Part shown: in pieces, positions 37,756-44,317 of the stretch
Numbering within the stretch: position 1 is the first letter of the stretch
Layout of the letters: each line of letters opens with the position of its first letter
Source of the DNA: Methylococcaceae bacterium
Lineage (GTDB): Bacteria > Pseudomonadota > Gammaproteobacteria > Methylococcales > Methylomonadaceae
Direction of reading: 5' to 3'
Length of the DNA: 44,317 nucleotides
NCBI GenBank assembly: GCA_030626845.1
Contig: DAOUTG010000013.1
Span: 1 to 44,317, forward strand
Made by a program: the position numbers and the translations under genes
Notes under the pieces: generated by a model
Seen by the model: the letters and a program-made list of their open reading frames with translations, nothing else
Told to the model about the DNA's origin: nothing
Database searches by the model: none

Positions 37756-39696
37756 CTAATTTTGTTTAGCTGCGCCACCTATTGAGGCTTTAGGTTTTTT
37801 TTTATCTTCAACTGTTTCTGTTTTTAAAGCATCGTCATCATTAGGAGGAGTAGGCGTATCATCCCAACCCTGAGGATCTCTAACTGGTTTACGATTCATT
37901 AAATCTTCAATTTGATATTTATCAATGGTTTCATATTTCATCAGTGCATCTGCCATTGTATGTAAAATATCAGTATTTTCTTTTAGAATTTTTTCAGCGC
38001 GTTGATAGTTTTTATCAATAATAACACGAATTTCATCATCAATTGAATGTGATGTTTCTTCGGCAACTGATTTATGTTGGGTTACAGAACGACCTAAAAA
38101 GACCTCACCTTCTTCTTCGCTATAGGCTAAAGGTCCTAAACGTTGTGATAACCCCCATTTTGTGACCATATTACGAGCAATTTCAGTAGCGCGTTCTATA
38201 TCATTTGAAGCCCCTGTTGACACTTGTTCCCAACCAAAAATTTGGTCTTCTGCAATACGTCCTCCATAAAGACTGGAAATCATACTATCAAGTTTACGCT
38301 TACTCGCACTATATTGATCTTTTTCAGGTAAAAACATAGTAACCCCTAAAGCTTGACCACGAGGCATAATACTGATTTTATAAACAGGATCATGTTCTGG
38401 AACAAGGCGACCCACAATAGCATGACCTGCTTCATGATAAGCAGTCATTTTCTTTTCTTTCTCATCCATAACCATGGTGTGTCTTTCAACCCCCATAATC
38501 ATTTTATCTTTAGCTCTTTCAAAATCAACCATACTAACTATACGCTTGTTCATTCTCGCAGCAAATAAAGCAGCTTCATTTACTAAATTAGCCAAATCAG
38601 CACCAGAAAAACCAGGTGTCCCTTGAGCGAGATATTTAGGAATAACATCATCAGCAAGAGGAAGTTTTTTCATGTGTACCGCAAGGATTTGTTCACGCCC
38701 TTTAATATCGGGTAAACCCACATTAATTTGTCGATCAAAACGACCTGGGCGTAATAACGCGCTATCTAAAACATCAGCACGGTTAGTTGCGGCAATAACA
38801 ATGATACCCTCATTGCCATCAAAACCATCCATCTCAACCAGTAATTGATTTAAAGTTTGTTCACGTTCATCATTACCGCCACCGAGTCCTGCGCCTCGTT
38901 GACGACCTACAGCATCAATTTCGTCAATAAAAATAATACACGGTGAATGTTTTTTAGCTTGCTCAAACATATCGCGGACACGAGAAGCACCAACACCAAC
39001 AAACATTTCTACAAAATCAGACCCTGAAATAGTAAAAAAAGGGACTTTAGCTTCGCCTGCAATCGCTCTTGCTAATAACGTTTTCCCTGTTCCAGGAGGA
39101 CCAATCATTAACGCACCATGAGGAACTTGCCCTCCTAGTTTCTGATATTTTGAAGGGTCTTTAAGAAAATCTACCATTTCTTCGACTTCTTCTTTTGCCT
39201 CATCACAACCTGCAACGTCTGCAAAAGTGACTTTAATTTGGTCTTCTTCTAGCATTCGCGCTTTACTTTTACCAAAACCCATTGCCCCTCCTTTTCCTCC
39301 CATGCCGCCACCTTGCATTTGACGCATGAAAAAGATCCAAACAGCAATTAATAATAAAATAGGCCCAAAAGAAATGAAAATTTGCATTAACATTGATGTT
39401 TGTTCAGGAGGGCGAGCTTTTATTTCTACGCCATTTGCAAGTAAATCATCAACTAAATGTGGGTCATTAGGTGCGTAAGTTTTAAATTTGTCACCTCCTT
39501 GCATTCTGCCTTTGATAACATTATCGTCATCAATAATAACTTGTTGTACTTGTCCTGATTTAACAGAATCAATAAATTGAGAATAAGATAGGGATGAACC
39601 CCCTTGATTAGGTCGTGAGCCAAAACTATTAAAAACGGACATTAAGACGACCGCAATGACAACCCATAAAATTAAATTTTTAAACATATTGTTCAA
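37756..39696 (-). CDS. ftsH: ATP-dependent zinc metalloprotease FtsH
   Basis: Membrane-bound AAA protease for quality control and regulated proteolysis. Two membrane helices (about 5-24 and 98-120) flank a periplasmic domain. Then come Walker [14 protein letters not shown], Walker [12 protein letters not shown], the second-region-of-homology arginines in [20 protein letters not shown], and the zinc motif HEAGH. At 646 residues it is normal length. The TTG start at 39696 is supported by AAGGAG eight bases before; the ATG at 39687 is 17-18 bases from it. It follows rlmE, the conserved order. Confidence 0.97.
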   Translation of the reverse strand: MNNMFKNLILWVVIAVVLMSVFNSFGSRPNQGGSSLSYSQFIDSVKSGQVQQVIIDDDNVIKGRMQGGDKFKTYAPNDPHLVDDLLANGVEIKARPPEQTSMLMQIFISFGPILLLIAVWIFFMRQMQGGGMGGKGGAMGFGKSKARMLEEDQIKVTFADVAGCDEAKEEVEEMVDFLKDPSKYQKLGGQVPHGALMIGPPGTGKTLLARAIAGEAKVPFFTISGSDFVEMFVGVGASRVRDMFEQAKKHSPCIIFIDEIDAVGRQRGAGLGGGNDEREQTLNQLLVEMDGFDGNEGIIVIAATNRADVLDSALLRPGRFDRQINVGLPDIKGREQILAVHMKKLPLADDVIPKYLAQGTPGFSGADLANLVNEAALFAARMNKRIVSMVDFERAKDKMIMGVERHTMVMDEKEKKMTAYHEAGHAIVGRLVPEHDPVYKISIMPRGQALGVTMFLPEKDQYSASKRKLDSMISSLYGGRIAEDQIFGWEQVSTGASNDIERATEIARNMVTKWGLSQRLGPLAYSEEEGEVFLGRSVTQHKSVAEETSHSIDDEIRVIIDKNYQRAEKILKENTDILHTMADALMKYETIDKYQIEDLMNRKPVRDPQGWDDTPTPPNDDDALKTETVEDKKKPKASIGGAAKQN

Positions 39697-39863
39697 GTTA
39701 CTCGCTCCTTACGGGACGACCCTCGTTATAAAAAATACAGAGTAATTATATCAGGAATTATGACCTGATTTTTAGTAATCAAACTAATAGTTAATAACTA
39801 TTAGTTGAATTTAGCTGAATTGACTAAATTTATTAGTTTTTTAGGATATATGGACTGATGGAT

Positions 39864-40481
39864 TTATTTAAAGCCTTGAGCTAAAATATAAACTTCGTTG
39901 CTTCTTGCTCGGGAGGCTTTCGGTTTTCTTATTACCACAGATTTAAATACAGGTTTAATTTGTTGATGATAATTATCAAAACCCGTTCCTTGAAAAACTT
40001 TTACCAGAAATGCTCCTCCTTTGTCTAAATTATTAATAGCCGTATCTAAAGCTAATTCTGCTAAATATAGGCTACGTGCCTGATCGGTAGTTTTATTTCC
40101 ACTCAGGCTAGGTGACATATCAGATAAAACGACGTTAATTTTAGCGCCCTTAAGTTTATTATTAAGTTTATCTAATATAGCATTTTCAGTAAAATCACCT
40201 TGAATAAAATCAACCCCATCCAAAGGCTTTATGTCTAAAATATCTAAGGCAATAATTTTATTTTTTTTTCCAATAATTTTACGAACATATTGAGACCAGC
40301 TACCAGGAGCTGCGCCCAAATCAATAACATTCATCCCTGCTTTAATAAAAAGGTCTTTTTCCTGAAGTTCAATTAATTTAAAAATAGCACGAGAACGATA
40401 CCCTAGTGCTTGTGCTTGTTTAACATATTCATCCTTGAAGTGTTCATTTAGCCATTGCTTGCTGCTTTTGCTTCGTGCCAT
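39864..40481 (-). CDS. rlmE: 23S rRNA 2'-O-ribose methyltransferase
   Basis: Methylates U2552 of 23S rRNA with SAM; also called rrmJ or ftsJ. The K-D-K-E tetrad is visible as AIFKLIELQ, LSDMSPSLSG, AFLVKVFQG and RSNEVYILAQGF, and the SAM loop as VIDLGAAPGSWSQY. The 205 residues match the family. It is divergent from yhbY with a 42-base gap and lies 167 bases before ftsH on the same strand. Confidence 0.96.
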   Translation of the reverse strand: MARSKSSKQWLNEHFKDEYVKQAQALGYRSRAIFKLIELQEKDLFIKAGMNVIDLGAAPGSWSQYVRKIIGKKNKIIALDILDIKPLDGVDFIQGDFTENAILDKLNNKLKGAKINVVLSDMSPSLSGNKTTDQARSLYLAELALDTAINNLDKGGAFLVKVFQGTGFDNYHQQIKPVFKSVVIRKPKASRARSNEVYILAQGFK

Positions 40482-40488
40482 ATTTATT

Positions 40489-40497
40489 TGTTATAAT
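40489..40497 (+). promoter_or_regulatory. Extended -10 promoter for yhbY
   Basis: TGT precedes a perfect TATAAT at 40492-40497, an extended -10 element, with a weak TTGCTT 18 bases upstream. It lies just outside the rlmE start codon, and the GTG start of yhbY follows 26 bases after the -10 box. Confidence 0.55.
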
Positions 40498-40523
40498 ACA
40501 TCATTTTTAATAAGAGGTTATGC

Positions 40524-40790
40524 GTGAATTCTACGGATAAGAAAAATTTAAGAGCAAAAGCACATAGATTAAAGCCTGTAGTCATGATAGGTCAATCGGG
40601 GTTAACTGAAGCTGTATTAACCGAAATTGAAGGAGCTTTAGTTGCTCATGAATTAATTAAGATAAAAATTCGAGCTGAACGCGAACAGAGAAAAGAAATC
40701 AGTACACAAATTTGTATTAAAACTAAAGCTGAACTTATTCAAACAATAGGACAAATTACCATTATTTATCGGTATAATCCAGATAAATAA
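40524..40790 (+). CDS. yhbY: YhbY-type CRM-domain RNA-binding protein
   Basis: An 88-residue CRM-domain protein that associates with pre-50S ribosomal subunits. The GxxG-type RNA-binding loop is MIGQSGLTE, after LRAKAHRLKPVV, with the ELIKIKIRAEREQRKEI block. Start is GTG at 40524 with AAGAGG about ten bases before. Divergence from rlmE is the conserved arrangement and links two ribosome-maturation genes. Confidence 0.94.
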   Translation: MNSTDKKNLRAKAHRLKPVVMIGQSGLTEAVLTEIEGALVAHELIKIKIRAEREQRKEISTQICIKTKAELIQTIGQITIIYRYNPDK

Positions 40791-40937
40791 ATATTTGTTA
40801 ATGTGTTTAACTTAAAAGTTAACGTCTTAACATTAAATCTAATTTGGAACTAAGATTATCATAAATTAAGCTTTTTCTTGCAAATAGCTCATTATTTTTA
40901 GCAATCTAATATTTATAACATTATATAGGGTATTATT

Positions 40938-41555
40938 ATGAACAAAACTATCATTTTAAGTAGTCTTCTTTTAGGCTCAACTATTTTACTTCATTCTGTT
41001 GTGCAAGCTGATGAAATAAAAAAAGAAAAACCAGCTAAAGTAAAAAAAGGTTTTTTAGAAAAATTTGATGTGGATAAGGATGGTAAAGTCAGTAAAACGG
41101 AATTTAAACGTTATATGGAAAAACGCTTTCAAAGAATGGATGCAGATAAAGACGGAATTGTAAGTATGGATGAATTACAGTTACATCACCGAAAACAGAG
41201 AAATGTCGGTAAAAAATCAAAACTTACTCGGCTTGATAGCAATGGTGATGGCGTAGTTAGTAAAGAAGAGTTTTTAGCGCCTAAGATTAAATATGTTGAG
41301 GGAAAGTTTTTAAAACTTGATAAAAATAACGATGGTCATTTGACAGAAGATGAGTTTTCACGTAAAAAAATGACATATCCACAGTTATTTAACAATATTG
41401 ATGCTAATAAGGATGGAAAAATCAGTAATGAAGAAAAAGATGCCGCTCTTGAGCGTTTATTTAATCGTTTAGATCAGGATAAAGATCAAATTGTCACTGA
41501 AAAGGAGATTAAAGAAGGGCGTAAACATAAAACGCATAAACAAAAAATTAAATAA
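40938..41555 (+). CDS. Secreted protein with six EF-hand loops
   Basis: A 205-residue calmodulin-like protein with a signal peptide (about 1-24, ending VVQA). Twelve-residue EF loops start at residues 44, 68, 100, 128, 155 and 179 (for example DVDKDGKVSKTE). Five have the conserved Gly at loop position 6; the sixth has Gln (DQDKDQIVTEKE). Lysine-rich spacers separate them. It should bind calcium in the periplasm or outside the cell; the partner is unknown. Position 2 of the loops is not Pro, unlike the lanthanide-binding lanmodulin loops. It has its own AT-rich 147-base leader and an AGGG ribosome-binding site. Confidence 0.88.
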   Translation: MNKTIILSSLLLGSTILLHSVVQADEIKKEKPAKVKKGFLEKFDVDKDGKVSKTEFKRYMEKRFQRMDADKDGIVSMDELQLHHRKQRNVGKKSKLTRLDSNGDGVVSKEEFLAPKIKYVEGKFLKLDKNNDGHLTEDEFSRKKMTYPQLFNNIDANKDGKISNEEKDAALERLFNRLDQDKDQIVTEKEIKEGRKHKTHKQKIK

Positions 41556-41602
41556 CCATCAACATGTCAAAACAGTTAAAATATCTAGCTCTATCATTTT
41601 TA

Positions 41603-41616
41603 CAGCATTAATGCTG
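41603..41616. promoter_or_regulatory. 14-base perfect palindrome just before the DAHP synthase start
   Basis: CAGCATTAATGCTG is self-complementary and ends 12 bases before the ATG. It may be an operator, a structured leader affecting initiation, or the remnant of a terminator for the EF-hand gene. It does not match the TyrR box pattern. Confidence 0.35.
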
Positions 41617-41627
41617 GTTCAATTACC

Positions 41628-42698
41628 ATGCAAAGTAAATATAACACTGATGACTTAAGAATAACCGCGATTAAAGAGGTTATCTCACCTCATGCACTTC
41701 AAACAGATATGTCACTGACTGAAGCAGCTGCTAAAACAGTATTGACAACAAGAGCAGATCTACATGCTATTTTAGAAGGTAATAATGACCGTTTAATAGT
41801 TATTACAGGACCGTGTTCTATTCATGACACTAACTCGGCACATGAGTATGCGCGACGTTTAAAAATCATAAAGGATGAATTAAAAGACGATTTATTAATT
41901 GTTATGCGCGTCTATTTTGAGAAGCCACGTACTACAGTGGGCTGGAAAGGATTGATTAATGATCCAGACCTTAATAATGCTTTTGACATTAATAAAGGGT
42001 TGCATATTGCCCGTGAATTATTATTAGACCTTAATAATTTAGGTATTCCTGCCGCAACAGAATATCTTGATTTAATTACCCCCCAATATATTGCTGATTT
42101 AATTTCATGGGGGGCAATTGGCGCAAGAACCACTGAAAGCCAAGTGCACCGGGAATTATCATCAGGAATTTCTTCCCCGATTGGTTTTAAAAATGCTACT
42201 GATGGCTCAATTAAAATAGCAATTGATGCTATTGGTGCAGCAATGAGTCCCCATCATTTTCTATCAGTTACTAAATCTGGGCGTTCAGCTATTTTTTCTA
42301 CGACAGGAAATGAAGATGTTCACATTATTTTAAGAGGGGGGAATGATAAACCTAATTATGATGCTGTCAGTGTTGAACAGGTTACCCAAGGTTTGGAAAC
42401 AGCTAAATTACGACCAAATATTATGATTGATTTTAGCCATGCCAATTGTTTAAAACAATATCAACGACAACTAGTGGTTGCGGATGATGTTGGTGGACAA
42501 ATTGCAGGGGGAGATACACGTATTATAGGAGTTATGGTTGAAAGTCATTTAAAATCAGGTCGTCAAGATCATGTTTCAGGACAAGATTTAAACTATGGTC
42601 AAAGTATTACCGATGCTTGTTTAGGGTGGGATGATACGGTTAATTTATTAAAAAATCTGTCCAAGGCTGTGCAACAACGTAGAACAGTTAAAATTTAA
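41628..42698 (+). CDS. 3-deoxy-7-phosphoheptulonate synthase (DAHP synthase, type I)
   Basis: Condenses phosphoenolpyruvate and erythrose 4-phosphate, the first step to chorismate. The 356 residues match the AroF/AroG/AroH type. Metal ligands appear in TGPCSIHD (Cys), DFSHANCLKQ (His), MVESHL (Glu) and TDACLGWDD (Asp). The substrate block MRVYFEKPRTTVGWKG and GARTTESQVHRE are intact. Which amino acid inhibits it cannot be told safely from sequence. There is no clear ribosome-binding site. The next gene follows after 15 bases. Confidence 0.94.
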   Translation: MQSKYNTDDLRITAIKEVISPHALQTDMSLTEAAAKTVLTTRADLHAILEGNNDRLIVITGPCSIHDTNSAHEYARRLKIIKDELKDDLLIVMRVYFEKPRTTVGWKGLINDPDLNNAFDINKGLHIARELLLDLNNLGIPAATEYLDLITPQYIADLISWGAIGARTTESQVHRELSSGISSPIGFKNATDGSIKIAIDAIGAAMSPHHFLSVTKSGRSAIFSTTGNEDVHIILRGGNDKPNYDAVSVEQVTQGLETAKLRPNIMIDFSHANCLKQYQRQLVVADDVGGQIAGGDTRIIGVMVESHLKSGRQDHVSGQDLNYGQSITDACLGWDDTVNLLKNLSKAVQQRRTVKI

Positions 42699-42713
42699 AC
42701 GGAGTTTTAAAAT

Positions 42714-43691
42714 ATGAATATTTTTATTAATGGAAATCGGCGTGATTATTGTGAAAATACCACAGTTACTGAGATTATCACTGATTTAGGTTTCACTGGA
42801 AAACGCATTGCAGTTGAACTTAACCAAGAAATTTTACCATTTAACCTATATAATCAACAACACATACAGGCGAATGATAAGTTAGAAATTGTACAAGCAA
42901 TTGGAGGGGGGGCAAATGATAATTTTACGATAGGTTCGCGAGTTTTTAACTCTCGTTTATTAGTTGGAACAGGTAAATACCAAAATTTAGAAGAAACACG
43001 GCTGGCGATTGAAGCTAGTGGTGCAGAAATTGTAACCGTGGCTATTCGTCGTACTAACATCGGACAAAACCTCAATGAACCTAATTTATTAGATGTTATT
43101 TCACCTGATAAATACACTATTTTACCAAATACCGCAGGTTGTTTTACCGCAAAAGAAGCAGTAAGAACTTGTCGTTTAGGACGTGAATTATTAGGCGGTC
43201 ATAATTTAGTCAAGCTAGAAGTTTTAGCCGATCAAAGAACCTTATTTCCTGATGTCGCTGAAACTTTTGGTGCAGCGGAATTATTAGTTAAAGAAGGTTT
43301 TGAAGTGATGGTTTATACCAATGATGATCCGATTGCCGCCAAACGTTTAGAAGATATTGGCTGTGTTGCGGTGATGCCTTTAGCTGCTCCAATTGGCTCA
43401 GGGCTAGGAATTCGTAACCCCTATAATATTTTAACGATTGTTGAAAATGCTAATGTTCCTATTTTAGTAGATGCAGGTGTTGGAACAGCATCAGATGCTG
43501 CAATTGCAATGGAATTAGGATGTGACGGGGTATTAATGAATACCGCGATTGCAGCGGCACAAAACCCTATCTTAATGGCTGCGGCGATGAATAAGGGAAT
43601 TCAAGCAGGGCGAGAAGCCTTTTTAGCTGGTAGAATGGCTAGAAAAAGATTTGCTTCAGCTTCTTCGCCAATTGATGGTTTATTTTTATAA
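42714..43691 (+). CDS. ThiS-ThiG fusion: sulfur carrier and thiazole synthase
   Basis: A 325-residue fusion for the thiazole moiety of thiamin. Residues 1-66 are the ubiquitin-like sulfur carrier ThiS, ending VQAIGGG. Residues from about 70 are ThiG, with [12 protein letters not shown], the Schiff-base Lys in [22 protein letters not shown] and [12 protein letters not shown]. The ThiS Gly-Gly that must be adenylated and thiocarboxylated is internal here. The fusion therefore needs cleavage, or an unconventional mechanism, to work. Such fusions occur in other bacteria. GGAG precedes the ATG. No TPP riboswitch or other thi gene is adjacent. Confidence 0.93.
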   Translation: MNIFINGNRRDYCENTTVTEIITDLGFTGKRIAVELNQEILPFNLYNQQHIQANDKLEIVQAIGGGANDNFTIGSRVFNSRLLVGTGKYQNLEETRLAIEASGAEIVTVAIRRTNIGQNLNEPNLLDVISPDKYTILPNTAGCFTAKEAVRTCRLGRELLGGHNLVKLEVLADQRTLFPDVAETFGAAELLVKEGFEVMVYTNDDPIAAKRLEDIGCVAVMPLAAPIGSGLGIRNPYNILTIVENANVPILVDAGVGTASDAAIAMELGCDGVLMNTAIAAAQNPILMAAAMNKGIQAGREAFLAGRMARKRFASASSPIDGLFL

Positions 43692-43703
43692 GAGGAGAAA
43701 AAA

Positions 43704-44054
43704 ATGGATGGTTTAGATATATCTATGGCGAAAATTTCGCATTTAGATTGGAAGTCAAAGCTAATTGATTTTATATATGGGTTTAATGACCTTAAAGAAT
43801 CAGATACTATCGACCACTTTGAATGTGATTTTGGTAAATGGTTATACAGTTCTGGGTTAAAAGAATTTGAACACTTACCAATAATGAAAGCTATTGAAAT
43901 AGAGCATAAAATAGTACACAATGATATAAAAAGAATTGTAAACATATCGAAAACAGAGCGAGAAGGAGTAGCTGGGCAACAAATTATAGATGATTTTAAA
44001 TTAAAATGTGATAGTTTAATCACTTTATTGGATCAATTAAAATTAAAAGTTTAA
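43704..44054 (+). CDS. Stand-alone CZB (chemoreceptor zinc-binding) protein
   Basis: A 116-residue all-helical protein fitting the CZB signature: His13 in SHLDWK, Cys41 in ECDFGKWL, and His68 and His72 in EHKIVHND. These four residues bind zinc in chemoreceptors and in diguanylate cyclases such as DgcZ. Here no signalling domain is attached, so it may act through a partner or sense zinc or hypochlorous acid alone. It follows thiSG by 12 bases with a strong AGGAG and may be co-transcribed, though a functional link is not evident. Confidence 0.85.
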   Translation: MDGLDISMAKISHLDWKSKLIDFIYGFNDLKESDTIDHFECDFGKWLYSSGLKEFEHLPIMKAIEIEHKIVHNDIKRIVNISKTEREGVAGQQIIDDFKLKCDSLITLLDQLKLKV

Positions 44055-44151
44055 TACCCATCATATTGATTGGTGACGTGATTTTTAATCGCGTTTCCAA
44101 ATGATATAACTGATGTTACGCAGTATTGAATATTCTGCATAAATTTCATTT

Positions 44152-44317
44152 ATGAATAAGACAAAGATTTTCGATTTATATACAGACTATTTGCAAACCT
44201 CTTTTAGTTACACAACTGCGACAGGTCTTTCACAATTATTAGACGGCGAGATTAGTCATGACCAAGTGACTCGGTTTCTTTCAGAAAAAGATTACACCTC
44301 GGTAGATTTATGGAGAT
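44152..44317 (+). mobile_element. IS transposase, 5' part cut by the window edge
   Basis: The frame from the ATG at 44152 stays open to the window end (55 codons): MNKTKIFDLYTDYL, then TTATGLSQLLDGEISHDQVTRFLSEK and SVDLW. This is the N-terminal region of IS4/IS701-like DDE transposases common in methanotroph and sulfur-oxidiser genomes. The DDE residues lie outside the window, so integrity cannot be judged. The left end of the element probably lies between 44055 and 44151, but I could not fix a terminal repeat without the other end. Confidence 0.75.

Noticed and set aside
40938..41555. EF-hand protein as a lanmodulin
   Set aside because: Lanmodulin loops have Pro at the second position; the six loops here have Val, Ala, Ser, Lys, Ala and Gln, and there are six rather than four or so.
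1..44317. CRISPR array or prophage
   Set aside because: No regularly spaced direct repeats and no phage structural or integrase genes were seen on either strand.

Overview
This 44.3 kb window is AT-rich bacterial chromosome, mostly conserved housekeeping genes. Gene orders such as nlpD-rpoS, rlmE-ftsH next to a divergent yhbY, hemCD-hemX-hemY and minCDE point to a gammaproteobacterium. Two adjacent genes of the methylene-tetrahydromethanopterin dehydrogenase (MtdB) family and an NAD-type isocitrate dehydrogenase suggest a C1-oxidising lineage, most likely a methanotroph of the order Methylococcales. That placement is inference: no methane monooxygenase or methanol dehydrogenase gene lies in the window.

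Layout. Bases 1-325 hold debris: a partial reading frame, the C-terminal remnant of a REP-associated transposase, and two palindromes. Bases 326-5265 (minus strand) hold a signalling set: a MASE1/multi-PAS histidine kinase, a stand-alone receiver and a REC-PAS-GGDEF diguanylate cyclase. NAD-isocitrate dehydrogenase (minus) is divergent from the tandem mtdB pair (plus). A near-perfect 67-bp inverted repeat follows. Then come a four-helix membrane protein of unknown function (minus), a Pam18-like membrane J-protein, an NlpD-like lipoprotein and RpoS (plus), then QueA (minus), tRNA-Leu(CAA), RibB with a decayed RibA domain, an ABM-fold protein and a DUF5765-like membrane protein.

Bases 16167-25430 are minus-strand: purM, the haem-precursor genes hemC-hemD-hemX-hemY, aroE and an M16 peptidase pair. 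Next are haem O synthase (plus), LpxH and a periplasmic cyclophilin (minus), CysS (plus), a 411-base gap, a second-type EF-G, and minC-minD-minE with a small winged-helix gene. A minus-strand tRNA block (His, Arg, Pro, Leu-GAG) borders secG-tpiA-glmM, ftsH and rlmE, with yhbY divergent. The right end holds a six-EF-hand secreted protein, DAHP synthase, a ThiS-ThiG fusion, a lone CZB zinc-binding protein and the start of an IS transposase cut by the window edge.

I found no CRISPR array, prophage, defence island or clearly new multigene system. The points most worth a second look are the mtdB pair with different nucleotide-binding loops, the internal ThiS Gly-Gly in the ThiS-ThiG fusion, the long acidic SecG tail, the kinase/receiver/cyclase set, and several short palindromic repeats, two of which share a terminus 17 kb apart.
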